This document shows positions 16,207-25,106 of a DNA stretch of 64,000 nt, piece after piece. Below the pieces are notes generated by a model that did no database searches, was not told the origin of the DNA, and was given only the letters and a program-made list of their open reading frames with translations. This DNA is from Rhizobium sp. TH135 (GTDB lineage: Bacteria; Pseudomonadota; Alphaproteobacteria; Rhizobiales; Rhizobiaceae), in contig NZ_PKRP01000009.1 in the NCBI RefSeq assembly GCF_002855515.1, forward strand, positions 62,001-126,000. Direction: 5' to 3'. The position numbers and the translations under genes were made by a program. Numbering within the stretch: position 1 is the stretch's first letter; the number at the start of each line of letters is the position of its first letter.

Positions 16207-16914
16207 ATGAGACTTGCAGAATTGTGGCCGGTTATCGGCATCCTGAAGAAACTAGGCCTAGGGGCGGGGCTCGCTCTCCTGCTTGCCGCCTGCTCGCAGA
16301 CGACGGGTACGCCGTCTCAGCCATCTCCGCCGCCTATCGATCCGGCGTTGCAGGCCATGTATGGAGAAGTGCAGGACGGCGAGGAGATCATTCCTGCTGT
16401 CGATGTCTCGAAGATGGATCCGCGCAATGTTCGCCAGGTCGTCAATTATCGCACGTCCTATGCGCCCGGCGCGATCGTCGTCGACCCTTATGCCCGCTTC
16501 CTCTATCTCGTCATGGAGGGCGACAAGGCGATGCGCTACGGTGTTGGCGTCGCCAAGGCCGGTTTGGAATTTGAGGGCGAGGGCGATATCAAGCGCAAAG
16601 CCCGCTGGCCGGGCTGGGTGCCGACGCCCAACATGATCGCCCGCGAGCCGGATCGTTATGGCCCACTCGCCCAGGGCTTGCCGGGCGGCATAGACAATCC
16701 GCTCGGCGCGCGCGCGCTCTACCTCTACCAAGGCGGAAAAGACACGCTCTACCGGATCCATGGCACCAACGAGGCCTGGTCGATCGGTCAGTCCGTCTCG
16801 TCGGGTTGCATTCGCCTTCTCAACCAGGACATCATCGACCTGCACGCCCGTGTTCCGGAAGGGTCAAAGATGGTTGTCCTCACTGCCGAAGAATCCGGAA
16901 AGGGAGAATTCTGA
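16207..16914 (+). CDS. L,D-transpeptidase lipoprotein, second copy
   Basis: This 235-residue protein has a lipobox (LLLAAC, Cys29), a proline-rich linker and a YkuD domain with His185 (IHGTNEAW) and Cys201 (VSSGCIRLLNQD). It is a paralogue of the enzyme at 10573-11316; both share the segments RFLYL, YGVGV-KAG and NPLGARALYL. It lies six bases after the Lgt-TlpA fusion and overlaps the DsbA-like gene (TGATG), so it is a genuine operon member. The single catalytic cysteine would need reductive protection in the periplasm. Confidence 0.88.
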   Translation: MRLAELWPVIGILKKLGLGAGLALLLAACSQTTGTPSQPSPPPIDPALQAMYGEVQDGEEIIPAVDVSKMDPRNVRQVVNYRTSYAPGAIVVDPYARFLYLVMEGDKAMRYGVGVAKAGLEFEGEGDIKRKARWPGWVPTPNMIAREPDRYGPLAQGLPGGIDNPLGARALYLYQGGKDTLYRIHGTNEAWSIGQSVSSGCIRLLNQDIIDLHARVPEGSKMVVLTAEESGKGEF

Positions 16915-17525
16915 TGATGAAGCGTCGCACCATCCTGACATCAGGGCTCGCGCTTGGCACGTTCGCCGTCTTCGGCAGTCGGCTCGCCTTCGGACAACAG
17001 CTTACGAAGGACGAGGTCTTCAACGACAAGGATGCGCCGTTTCTCGGCAATCCTAAGGGCGACGTCACCGTGGTCGAGTTCTTCGACTATCAGTGTCCCT
17101 ACTGCAAGAAGGCCCACCCGACGGTGAAGAAGGTCATCGAGAGGGACGGCAATGTGAAGCTGGTCATGAAGGACTGGCCGATCTTCGGCGATGCCTCGAT
17201 CTTTGCGGCCCAGGCGGTGCTGGGTGCGGCGCAGATCGGCAAATACGAAATTGCCATGGGTGCCCTGATGAAGACAAAGGGGAAGCTGACACATGATGAC
17301 ATCGAGAGCACGCTGACCGCTGCGGGCTTGTCCATGGACGAAATCGCTGTTGCCGTGAACAAACACACGGCCAAGATCTCGGGCCTGTTGGACCGAAATT
17401 ACGCTCAGGCCACGGCCTTCAACTTCGCGGGTACCCCGGCCTATGTCATAGGATCGAGCCTCTATCCCGGTGTGTTGGACGAAAAGGGGCTCGTTGATGC
17501 GGTCGCGCGCGCGCGGCAGGGCTAA
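16914..17525 (+). CDS. DsbA-family thiol:disulfide oxidoreductase (DsbC/ScsC-like)
   Basis: This 203-residue protein has a twin-arginine-like leader (KRRTILTSG, residues 3-11; cleavage near LAFG-QQ). The thioredoxin fold carries CPYC at residues 61-64 in EFFDYQCPYCKK, and the cis-proline loop is FAGTPAYVIG. The fold and CPYC place it with the Com1/ScsC-type DsbA branch. Two tandem ATG codons overlap the previous stop. Within this operon it may act as a reductase or isomerase kept reduced by DsbD, although an oxidase role cannot be excluded. Confidence 0.87.
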   Translation: MMKRRTILTSGLALGTFAVFGSRLAFGQQLTKDEVFNDKDAPFLGNPKGDVTVVEFFDYQCPYCKKAHPTVKKVIERDGNVKLVMKDWPIFGDASIFAAQAVLGAAQIGKYEIAMGALMKTKGKLTHDDIESTLTAAGLSMDEIAVAVNKHTAKISGLLDRNYAQATAFNFAGTPAYVIGSSLYPGVLDEKGLVDAVARARQG

Positions 17526-17530
17526 GGGGG

Positions 17531-17986
17531 ATGCGGTCTATCGAAAGAGTGAAGCGGCGGAGTTTTCTCGTCGGCACACTTGCTGTCGTGCTCGCACCTC
17601 CCGTTAAGGTGCAGGCGGCGTCGACAGTGATCGGCCCGATACGATCCGTCCAGGATTATGCCGAAGCAATTGCCTTTGCCCGCATGCGCAACAGGCATGC
17701 ACTGGTCGATGTCGCGGCAGATTGGTGTGCCTTCTGCAAGACCATTGATGGACAGATCCTCGTGCATCCGAGGGTCCGGGCGCAGATGAATGACTTTGCG
17801 TTGCTCAAGATCGACGTGACCGCCTGGACGGCCGACAATGCCGCATTGCTTCAGTTTCTGAATGTGCAGGGTCCGCCAACCGTCTTCATTGCAGAGACGG
17901 GGCAGGGAATAGAAGTTCCGGGTACACGCACAGTCGGTGAGTTCGACGTCGACAATCTGGTCGGTCGACTGGAGAGTGCGCGCTAG
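17531..17986 (+). CDS. Secreted thioredoxin-fold protein similar to the DsbD C-terminal domain
   Basis: This 151-residue protein has a leader with twin arginines (KRRSFLVG, residues 8-15) and a small thioredoxin domain with ADWCAFC (Cys66, Cys69). The GPPTVF loop and the overall length match the C-terminal domain of DsbD. It probably arose as a free-standing copy of that domain. The ATG at 17531 directly abuts a GGGGG run. An in-frame GTG at 17549, still before the twin arginines, is an alternative start. It ends the dsbD operon and faces the convergent kinase gene. Confidence 0.8.
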   Translation: MRSIERVKRRSFLVGTLAVVLAPPVKVQAASTVIGPIRSVQDYAEAIAFARMRNRHALVDVAADWCAFCKTIDGQILVHPRVRAQMNDFALLKIDVTAWTADNAALLQFLNVQGPPTVFIAETGQGIEVPGTRTVGEFDVDNLVGRLESAR

Positions 17987-18015
17987 GTTGGCCCTCCATT
18001 CCAGGGAAACAGCGA

Positions 18016-19353
18016 CTAAGGAGCGTCTGATCCGCCACTGAAAGGGAGGATCACAGTTGCCCGCAGGCCACCTTTTGCTCGGTTGAGTAGTTCCACATCC
18101 CCACCCTGGGCTCGCAGAATGTCGCGCGCAATCGTCAGGCCGAGACCGTGACCGCCCGTGTCGCGGGAACGGGACGCCTCGAGGCGTTCGAAGGGGCTGA
18201 ACACGCGTTGCAGGTCCTCCAGAGGAATTCCGGGGCCGTCGTCATCGATATGAATGCGGGCGGCGGATCCGTCCAGTTCACCACTGACGTGAACCTTGCC
18301 GCCGTATCTCTGGCCATTTTCGATCAGATTGCGAACGGCGCGGCGTACCGGTAGCTCCCGCAGTGGCGTTGTGACGACCGGCATGCTGCCGAGCGTCACC
18401 GGGCTCGCGGTCGTGTTGAGCTCTTTGGCGAGGCGGGCAACGAGTGCGAAGGGGTCGGACGGACGCTTGTCACCTGCTTCGCTGAGGCCCCGTGCATAGG
18501 CGAGGGTCGTTTCGGTCATCTCCTGCATTTCGTCGAGAATGCGAGCTATCCGCTCGCGCAGTTGATCCTCATCGATGAATTCTGCTTGCAGCCGAAGTGC
18601 TGTGATCGGGCTTCGCAGATCGTGGCCAAGTGCTGCCAGAATGCGGGTCCGCTCGCGGACTGCATTCACAAGGCGTGCATGCAGACTGTGGAGTGCCTTC
18701 GCCAGGACTCTCACTTCGCTTGGACCAGTTTCGATACGCTCCGGTGGGGCCCGGTCCAGATCCAGGGCGTCTGCCGTGTCAGCAAGTTGTCGCAAGGGAA
18801 GGGTAATGCGTGCCACCAGGAAACGCATGACGATCCAGACCGCGAGAGCTGAGAGGATCGCGCCGAGCAACAGCCGCGGCGGCAGGAATGCGCCGGGCCG
18901 CTCCAGATTGGCCTCGATGTTGAGCCATTGACCGTCGGAGGTCGGAAGAGACAGACGCAGGGTTGCTGGTGTGAGGCCAATCCTGCGCGCGAGCGCCGTC
19001 ACCGTTCCATCGTCGCGGTGGTCGAATGAGGAGCTGCGACGCGCTCCCAGCTCCATGCGCGCATCTCTATCTGATGTCACAGCGGCGACAATTGGCGCGT
19101 CGCTCAGCCGGAACAACACGCGGTCCGATCCGGCGGCCGAAAGAACATCCATCCTCGCCGGTTCAGGGATCGTCGGCAGGAGATCAACCAGGCGTTCACC
19201 CTGCCTTACAATATCCGCCCTCTGCTCCTCCACATGGGAGAGGCCCCGCTCGGCACCGAACAAGGCGAGGAACAGGATCTGGGTAAAGATCAGCGCGGCG
19301 AGGGTGGTCAGTCCGATCTGCGCACTCAGATCCTTGGGCCATCCAATGCTCAT
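18016..19353 (-). CDS. Sensor histidine kinase (EnvZ-like)
   Basis: This 445-residue kinase has an N-terminal helix (residues 12-32), a periplasmic loop of about 130 residues, a second helix (about 165-182) and HAMP. An H-box follows (LAALGHDLRSPITALRLQ), then N-box (AVRNLIENGQRYGG), DDDGPGIP and GHGLGLTIARD. It overlaps the upstream response regulator by ATGA. The HDLRSP form is typical of EnvZ relatives. It is convergent with the thiol-redox operon. Its signal is unknown. Confidence 0.9.
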   Translation of the reverse strand: MSIGWPKDLSAQIGLTTLAALIFTQILFLALFGAERGLSHVEEQRADIVRQGERLVDLLPTIPEPARMDVLSAAGSDRVLFRLSDAPIVAAVTSDRDARMELGARRSSSFDHRDDGTVTALARRIGLTPATLRLSLPTSDGQWLNIEANLERPGAFLPPRLLLGAILSALAVWIVMRFLVARITLPLRQLADTADALDLDRAPPERIETGPSEVRVLAKALHSLHARLVNAVRERTRILAALGHDLRSPITALRLQAEFIDEDQLRERIARILDEMQEMTETTLAYARGLSEAGDKRPSDPFALVARLAKELNTTASPVTLGSMPVVTTPLRELPVRRAVRNLIENGQRYGGKVHVSGELDGSAARIHIDDDGPGIPLEDLQRVFSPFERLEASRSRDTGGHGLGLTIARDILRAQGGDVELLNRAKGGLRATVILPFSGGSDAP

Positions 19354-20084
19354 GGCAATATTGCCACATCACAGGCGAGGCTGTAGCCTCCCGCCCGTAT
19401 CGTCGTGATGATGGTCGGGTGTCCCGGATCGGGCTCGATCTTGCGACGCAGCCGGCTGATCTGATTGTCGACCGCCCGATCAAAGACGTCCGGGGCCCGT
19501 CCTTCCGTCAGATCCATCAACTGATCCCGGGAGAGAACAAATCGGGGGCGTTCGAGGAAGACGATGAGGAGGCGGAACTCCGTCGAGCTCAGCGATATCT
19601 GTTTTCCGTCCTCGTCACGTGTCAGCTGCCGCGTATCCGTGTTCAGTGTCCATCCGGAAAAGGCAAGGCGTCGGCCGGAGAGGCTGCCGGCCAGGCTGGT
19701 CGTTCTGCCGGTCCGCCGCAAGATGGCCTTGACCCTTGCCAGCAATTCTCTCGGGCTGAATGGTTTCGGCAAATAGTCGTCAGCGCCTACCTCTAGACCG
19801 ACAATGCGATCTGTCTCTTCGGCCAGGGCACTGAGCATCAGGATCGGCGGTCCACCTGCGCTGCTCAGCCGCCGTGCGATCGAAAGGCCGTCTTCCCCCG
19901 GCATCATGACGTCGAGGATCACGAGATCGAAGCGTCCGCCATGTAGGCACTTGTCCATTTCGGTCGCGTCGCGCGCAGCCGTGGTCCGAAATCCATTCTT
20001 CTCAAGGTAACGGACCAGTCCGTCGCGGATGTCGCGATGGTCGTCGACGATCAGGATATGGGGACTGGGCTCGCTTGAGGTCAT
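19350..20084 (-). CDS. OmpR-family response regulator
   Basis: This 244-residue regulator has a receiver domain with acidic pocket DDH, phosphoacceptor Asp in LVILDVMMPGEDG (about residue 57) and Lys in PKPFSPREL. An OmpR-type winged helix carries RAVDNQISRLRRKIE. It is coupled to the EnvZ-like kinase. It is divergent from the EF-hand gene, which may be one of its targets. No recognisable box was found in the 219-base gap. Confidence 0.92.
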   Translation of the reverse strand: MTSSEPSPHILIVDDHRDIRDGLVRYLEKNGFRTTAARDATEMDKCLHGGRFDLVILDVMMPGEDGLSIARRLSSAGGPPILMLSALAEETDRIVGLEVGADDYLPKPFSPRELLARVKAILRRTGRTTSLAGSLSGRRLAFSGWTLNTDTRQLTRDEDGKQISLSSTEFRLLIVFLERPRFVLSRDQLMDLTEGRAPDVFDRAVDNQISRLRRKIEPDPGHPTIITTIRAGGYSLACDVAILP

Positions 20085-20303
20085 GGCACGTTTCTAGCGC
20101 ATGATGGGGACTGCGTTCCACTCCTCCTTTGTCACGCCGGGTGTCAGTCCGCCGATCTGCGACAAACCGTTACAAAAGGGACCGCAGACGGCATCATCGT
20201 GCGACATGCATCCGTCATCACATGTCCATCGCAGTCGAGGCGGGGTGAAACAGACTTCGCCGCTCAAGACGCGCAAATGAGATCCGATGAAGAGGAACGC
20301 AAA

Positions 20304-20747
20304 ATGCATAGTCTCAAGAAAACTCTGATCGCTGCCATGGCTCTGGCTGCTTCCGCCGCACCCCCTATGGCTCAGCAACAGGGCAATCCCGGTGCCCACT
20401 TCCTGGAGAACTGGGACCTCGACGCAAATGGCGAAGCCACCCTTTCCGAGCTGCAGACCAAGCGCGGTGACGTTTTCCTCACCTTCGATTCCAACGAGGA
20501 CGGGTTTATCGACGCCGATGAATACGTGTATTTCGACGAGGCGCGCGCCAACGACATGAAGGCCAATGCCGGCGGTCATGGTGGCAGAGCCGACCGGGCG
20601 TCCCAGGGAATGACACTCCAGAACAACGACACAGACCAGGACGGCAAGGTGTCACGGGACGAATTCCTCGGCGGTGCCGTCGCCTGGATGAGCATGCTGG
20701 ACCGAGACACAGACGGCGTTGTGACAACGGCTGATTTCGGTCGCTAA
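20304..20747 (+). CDS. Secreted EF-hand calcium-binding protein
   Basis: This 147-residue protein has a signal peptide (cleavage near PPMAQ, residue 23-24). Four EF-hand loops follow: DLDANGEATLSE, DSNEDGFIDADE, DTDQDGKVSRDE and DRDTDGVVTTAD. The first has a less canonical position 9. The ATG at 20304 has AGAGGAA upstream. It lies alone between a response regulator and a DevBCA-type exporter, and a strong hairpin follows. Role unknown; a periplasmic calcium buffer or sensor is likely. Confidence 0.88.
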   Translation: MHSLKKTLIAAMALAASAAPPMAQQQGNPGAHFLENWDLDANGEATLSELQTKRGDVFLTFDSNEDGFIDADEYVYFDEARANDMKANAGGHGGRADRASQGMTLQNNDTDQDGKVSRDEFLGGAVAWMSMLDRDTDGVVTTADFGR

Positions 20748-20779
20748 ACGTTGGGCTTGAGTGGCTTTGTCGCATCTTT

Positions 20780-20813
20780 CCTGGCCAGACATCCGCTTGG
20801 ATGTCTGGCCAGG
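20780..20813. terminator. Perfect 15-bp stem hairpin after the EF-hand gene
   Basis: CCTGGCCAGACATCC and its exact complement are separated by a 4-base loop (GCTT), 32 bases after the EF-hand stop. There is no downstream T-run on the plus strand, so it is a Rho-independent-like or mRNA 3'-end stabilising hairpin. Confidence 0.6.
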
Positions 20814-20972
20814 CTCACAAATGCACGATATCAAACAATGGAAATATACGCCTCGTCATATGTGTAGCGTTGCAGTCTGAAAGCTGAGGTATCCTTGCAG
20901 GTTGGCAAGACCGTGGCGAAGGTATTGAAGTCAACATCCCATTCAAAGATCGACAGGAACGAGTGACCTGCA

Positions 20973-22187
20973 ATGTCAGCCACGGATGAAAAAAGCCTCC
21001 CGATCAATCTGAATCTGTCCGAGCCAAAAACGCCTCGGCAGCGCCGCTGGTTTCGCAAGCGGTACCTGCTGGTGTTGCTGGTCCCAGTCTTCATGTTCTC
21101 GGGCGCTGTGCTGGGGATGTATTTTCAGCCGACGGGTTTGCAGAAGTTTTACGCGCTGACGGGACTTCAACCCGGCGGCGGCTCTGACGCACCCATTGCC
21201 TTGCCGCCTGACATCGAACTCCCCCCGAAGATGGTGGAAACCCTGTTGCCTTCCGATGTGGTGGGTTTGGCGAGGATGATGCCGCGTGGCGACGTTTCAG
21301 TTGTGGCGGCGCCCTATGGGGCTGGGGATGCGCGCATCGCGGACATCCTGGTTTCCGTCGGCGATCGGGTGGAAAAAGGTTCCTTGCTGGCGCGGCTCGA
21401 CAATCATGCGGCTCTCGCTGGTGCCGTACTCACCGCAGAGGCAAATCTCGCCGTGCGCGAGGCCAACCTCATCCAGACCCGGTTGGCGGTCGAGGCTAGC
21501 CGCAACGAAGCAAAAGCCGCACTCGATCAAGCACTGTCCACGGCAGCAGAAGCTGCATCGACGTTGGCGCGAACGGAGGCGCTCGCCTCGAACGCGGTCA
21601 GCACGCAGGCTGCACTCGATTCGGCCCGTGCAGCAGCGGAAGGCGCCAATCTCTCCGTTGTGCGCGCAGAGGCAACGCTAACGCGCTATGCCGCAGTCAC
21701 GCTGGACGAACAGCCTGATGTGATCGTCGCCAGCCGCAATGTCGATGCCGCCCGATCCGAACTGGCCCGTGCTCGGCTCGACCTTGCACGCGCCGAAGTC
21801 GTGGCGCCCATCACCGGCACGGTCCTCGACATCCATGTTACGCCCGGACAGCGACCTCCCACCGATGGCATCATGGATATGGGGGACACGGATCAGATGA
21901 TGGCCGAGGTTGAGATCTGGCAGGACCGTATCAGTGCCGTCATGGTTGGCCAGCCGGTGGAGCTGGTAACCCCGGCTCTCGGCGTCACGCTGCAAGGCCG
22001 GGTGGACAGGATCGGACTGACCGTGGGACGGCAAGGCCTGATTTCTGACGATGCGGCGGAAAACAAGGATGCGCGCGTCATCCAGGTCTTGGTGGTACTG
22101 GACGAAGCCTCCTCGGATGTCGCTGCACGCTTCACCAATCTCGAGGTCATCGCCCGCATTGACACCACGGTACGGGTCAATCCATGA
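20973..22187 (+). CDS. Membrane fusion protein of a DevBCA-type ABC exporter
   Basis: This 404-residue HlyD-like adaptor has one N-terminal membrane helix (about residues 28-48) and a lipoyl half (ADILVSVGDRVEKGSLLARLD). A long alanine-rich coiled coil of about 100 residues follows, then the second lipoyl half (VVAPITGTVLDIHVTPGQR) and a beta-barrel. It matches DevB-type adaptors that work with a DevC permease and DevA ATPase. The permease start overlaps its stop. Exported substrate unknown; a lipid or glycolipid in cyanobacterial relatives. Confidence 0.86.
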   Translation: MSATDEKSLPINLNLSEPKTPRQRRWFRKRYLLVLLVPVFMFSGAVLGMYFQPTGLQKFYALTGLQPGGGSDAPIALPPDIELPPKMVETLLPSDVVGLARMMPRGDVSVVAAPYGAGDARIADILVSVGDRVEKGSLLARLDNHAALAGAVLTAEANLAVREANLIQTRLAVEASRNEAKAALDQALSTAAEAASTLARTEALASNAVSTQAALDSARAAAEGANLSVVRAEATLTRYAAVTLDEQPDVIVASRNVDAARSELARARLDLARAEVVAPITGTVLDIHVTPGQRPPTDGIMDMGDTDQMMAEVEIWQDRISAVMVGQPVELVTPALGVTLQGRVDRIGLTVGRQGLISDDAAENKDARVIQVLVVLDEASSDVAARFTNLEVIARIDTTVRVNP

Positions 22188-23356
22188 GCTACCTGCTGCA
22201 ACGCCTGTTCGGGCGGCTGCCCATCGGCTGGCTGCAATTGACCCACAACCGCACTCGCTTCGCCGCAGCACTCGCCGGGGTGGCCTTTGCCAATGTGCTG
22301 GTTTTCGTCCAGCTCGGGATTATGAATTCGATGGGGGCTGCAACATTGCGACCCTATGATTTCTTCCAGGCAGACATCATGATCTCGGCTGGCGATGCGA
22401 GTACCTTGACCGACGGTGGCAATGTGGCTCGACAATGGTTGCTGCAGGCGCTGGGAGATCCGGATGTAGCCGCTGGAATGGGTCTCTTCATCGCCAACGT
22501 TCCCTGGGACCGCGGCGAAAAGGACATCAGTCTGACGACCTTCGGTGTTGATCCGACCAAGACCGAGTTTCTGTCGAAGGATATTGCAAGCGATCTCAAT
22601 CTCCTGCAGGTGCGGGACGCAGCGATACTCGATCGGATGGCCCGGGGACTGGCCAAGGACGAAGCTGCTTCAATCCGTCCGCAAACGCCTCTGTCCTTTG
22701 AAACGCAAGGCCGCACCATCACCGCCTATGCCACGTTCTCCGGCGGAGGAGGTTTCGGTGGCGATGGCTATATGCTGGTTTCGGACCAGACATTCTTGTC
22801 GCTATTCCCGACGCGCAGTTCCTCTGCACCCGATCATATTCTTCTGAGCCTGCGCCCCGGCGCTGAGACAGACACTGTAATCGCGCGCCTGAAAACCCTG
22901 ATCTCCGATCCGTCCCTTCGCATCCGCAGCTATCAGGATGCAGCGCAGGAGGATCTGCGCTATCAGCAGACCAAGCGGCCGACAGGCATCATCTTCGGGT
23001 TCGGCGTGCTGATCGGCGTTCTCGTCGGCATCGTCATCGTCTATCAGGTGTTGTCCACCGACGTGGCCGACCACCTGCGCGAATACGCAACCTTCAAGGC
23101 CATGGGCTACGGCCCACGTTTCTTCCTCGGCATCGTCTTCGAAGAGGCGCTGGTGCTGGGGATCATGGGCTTTATTCCGGGACTTGTTGTCGGGACGACC
23201 ATCCTGACGCTCATGGGTAAGGTAACGACCCTGCCTCTGGGGATGACACCTTCGATGGCAGCGACCGTCTTTTTCGGCACCATAGTCTTTTCTGCCCTTT
23301 CCGGCGCCATTGCGACCCGTCGACTTGGTGCTGCCGACCCTGCCGATCTTTTCTAG
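22184..23356 (+). CDS. DevC-type FtsX-family ABC permease
   Basis: This 390-residue protein has four membrane helices in the MacB/FtsX layout: one near the N-terminus (residues 22-45), a large extracytoplasmic domain (about 50-265) and three at the C-terminus. The DevC features include an N-terminal LQLTHNRTRFAAALAGVAFA and the later QVLSTDVADHLREYATFKAMGYG. It overlaps the adaptor gene by 4 bases and is followed after 9 bases by its ATPase. Confidence 0.88.
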   Translation: MSYLLQRLFGRLPIGWLQLTHNRTRFAAALAGVAFANVLVFVQLGIMNSMGAATLRPYDFFQADIMISAGDASTLTDGGNVARQWLLQALGDPDVAAGMGLFIANVPWDRGEKDISLTTFGVDPTKTEFLSKDIASDLNLLQVRDAAILDRMARGLAKDEAASIRPQTPLSFETQGRTITAYATFSGGGGFGGDGYMLVSDQTFLSLFPTRSSSAPDHILLSLRPGAETDTVIARLKTLISDPSLRIRSYQDAAQEDLRYQQTKRPTGIIFGFGVLIGVLVGIVIVYQVLSTDVADHLREYATFKAMGYGPRFFLGIVFEEALVLGIMGFIPGLVVGTTILTLMGKVTTLPLGMTPSMAATVFFGTIVFSALSGAIATRRLGAADPADLF

Positions 23357-23365
23357 GAGGCTGCG

Positions 23366-24067
23366 ATGGACAGTGAGGCGATAGTTGAGGTGCGTGGATT
23401 GAACCATTGGTTCGGCAGTGGCGACGTTCGCAAACAGGCATTGTTTGATGTGAACCTGACGCTGAAGCGCGGCAGCTTCACCGTGCTTATGGGTCCTTCC
23501 GGGTCTGGCAAGACAACCGTCCTTACGCTTGTCGGCTGTCTGAGAGCCGTGCAGGACGGATCAGCGCGGCTTCTGGAAAGTGAGTTGAACGGTGCATCGC
23601 AGCCACAGCTTGTCAGCCTGCGCCGCCGTCTGGGTTTCATATTCCAGGCGCACAATCTGCATGAAAGCCTGACAGCGCTGCAGAACGTGATGATGGGCGT
23701 GCAGGTACATGGCGAAGTGGCCGATAGCGTGGCGCAAAGCGCGGCTGAGCATGCGCTTGGCTTGGTAGGCTTGAGCGACCGTACAACGTATCTGCCCGGG
23801 AACCTGTCAGGCGGTCAGAAGCAACGCGTGGCCGTCGCCCGAGCGCTGGTCTCCAGCCCGGCGCTCGTGCTAGCTGATGAGCCCACAGCTGCCCTGGACA
23901 AGGACAGCGCGGCAGATGTCGTCGATCTTCTGAAGCGAATGGGTGAGGCACGAGGTACCACCACATTGCTCGTTACCCACGACAATCGCATCCTCGACCG
24001 CGCTGACCGCATTCTCACGCTGGAGGACGGTCGCATCGTCAAGACACAGGAACGAGCACAAAATTAG
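23366..24067 (+). CDS. DevA/LolD-type ABC transporter ATPase
   Basis: This 233-residue ATPase has Walker A GPSGSGKTT (about residues 40-48), Q-loop FIFQAHNL, signature LSGGQKQR, Walker B LVLADEPTAALD and H-loop LLVTHD. Its size and N-terminus fit DevA within the LolD/MacB group. GGAGG precedes the ATG. It completes a three-gene exporter. The 186 bases that follow hold no gene I recognise. Confidence 0.92.
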   Translation: MDSEAIVEVRGLNHWFGSGDVRKQALFDVNLTLKRGSFTVLMGPSGSGKTTVLTLVGCLRAVQDGSARLLESELNGASQPQLVSLRRRLGFIFQAHNLHESLTALQNVMMGVQVHGEVADSVAQSAAEHALGLVGLSDRTTYLPGNLSGGQKQRVAVARALVSSPALVLADEPTAALDKDSAADVVDLLKRMGEARGTTTLLVTHDNRILDRADRILTLEDGRIVKTQERAQN

Positions 24068-24253
24068 GATCCAAGAAACACGAGAGCCTAGGAAATCATA
24101 TTTGCGATGAATGGATTTGCGTAGTGGACTGAACAACGATGTAATGTGAACTAGGAGTTCCATAATATATACTATGTGATATGTTATAACATAACGATTA
24201 AAGGATGCGGTGCAGCCGGTACGCCTGCTGCTGGCGCGATGTCGCCGTCTCGG

Positions 24254-24808
24254 CTAAGAGGATGCGACTTCTCTTAGTGCACGATACACGCTAGCCCGAC
24301 CTATGCTCAGCCTCCTTGCAATATCTGTCGGCCCGATGCCTTCGGATCTAAGACGGCAGATCTCAGCAACATCGACGTGGGGCTTCCTCCCTTTATAGAC
24401 CCCTCTGCTCTTGGCGGCGGCGATTCCTTCCATCTGTCGCTCTCTGCGAAGGTTCGTCTCGAACTCAGCGAATACGCCGAGCATATCTAGGAAAGCTTTG
24501 CCGGCCGCGGAGCTAGTGTCGATCGGCTGTTCTGTCGCCTTAAGTGTCACCCCTTTTTGCTTCAGCAGCCGTACGATGTCCTGAAGATCCCCAACTGATC
24601 TTGCCAGTCGATCCACCCGCGTTACGACCAGGCTGTCGCCATCGCGCATGAATTCCAGAAGCGTGTTAAGCTCCTTCCGATCCTGCTTAGTCGATCCGGA
24701 TTTCTTTTCCGCGCGGATGACCGTGCACCCGGCCGCTTTCAGAGCGGCCTCTTGAATTGTCAAATCCTGTTCAATCGTGCTGACCCGAGCATACCCGTAA
24801 ATCGCCAT
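24254..24808 (-). CDS. Serine recombinase/resolvase (Tn3 resolvase type)
   Basis: This 184-residue protein begins MAIYGYARVSTIEQDL. The catalytic serine is Ser9, and the family motifs TRVDRLARSVGDL and DTSSAAGKAFLDMLGVFAEFE follow. A C-terminal Hin/resolvase helix-turn-helix (GIGPTDIARRLSIGRASVYRAL) ends it. An in-frame ATG four codons upstream (24820) is an alternative start. No transposase gene is nearby, so it is a solitary resolvase, possibly a leftover of a transposon. A repeat-rich region just upstream looks like its res site. Confidence 0.92.
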   Translation of the reverse strand: MAIYGYARVSTIEQDLTIQEAALKAAGCTVIRAEKKSGSTKQDRKELNTLLEFMRDGDSLVVTRVDRLARSVGDLQDIVRLLKQKGVTLKATEQPIDTSSAAGKAFLDMLGVFAEFETNLRRERQMEGIAAAKSRGVYKGRKPHVDVAEICRLRSEGIGPTDIARRLSIGRASVYRALREVASS

Positions 24809-24812
24809 GAAA

Positions 24813-24931
24813 CGTCTCATTAGGTTCTAGACCTTCATTGGGTATCGTCTCATAACTGCAAAAGCAACCCAAATGATACACCGTTTAGTGTCTCACGGAG
24901 ATTGTCTCAGAAGGTATACCCTAATGGAGAC
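24813..24931. repeat. Res-like repeat cluster upstream of the resolvase gene
   Basis: Four copies of a (C/T)GTCTCA motif occur at about 24813, 24846, 24889 and 24904. GTCTCATTAGG at 24814 is mirrored by CCTAATGGAGAC at 24920-24931. Such repeated TGTC half-sites are what resolvases bind. The location beside the recombinase start supports a res site, but subsite boundaries are not certain. Confidence 0.45.
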
Positions 24932-25106
24932 CGGCCTTTGACACCGATCCACGCATCAGCGGATGGTCCCAAGTAAACGACGAGGGAGGCCGCCCGGTCC
25001 GCTCGATCGGAAAGAGGCGGGATAGACGCCCGGCCCCGTAGAGAATGTGTTGCTAAGCTTATGAACGTAGTATCATATCGATCTTTGATAAGGCGTGTTT
25101 GGGGGA

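Noticed and set aside
9733..17986. Simple copper-tolerance (Scs) operon reading of the redox locus
   Set aside because: The DsbD/DsbA/TlpA set resembles ScsBCD, but the locus also has dsbG and two L,D-transpeptidases and no ScsA or copper-binding protein, so I keep it only as an alternative.
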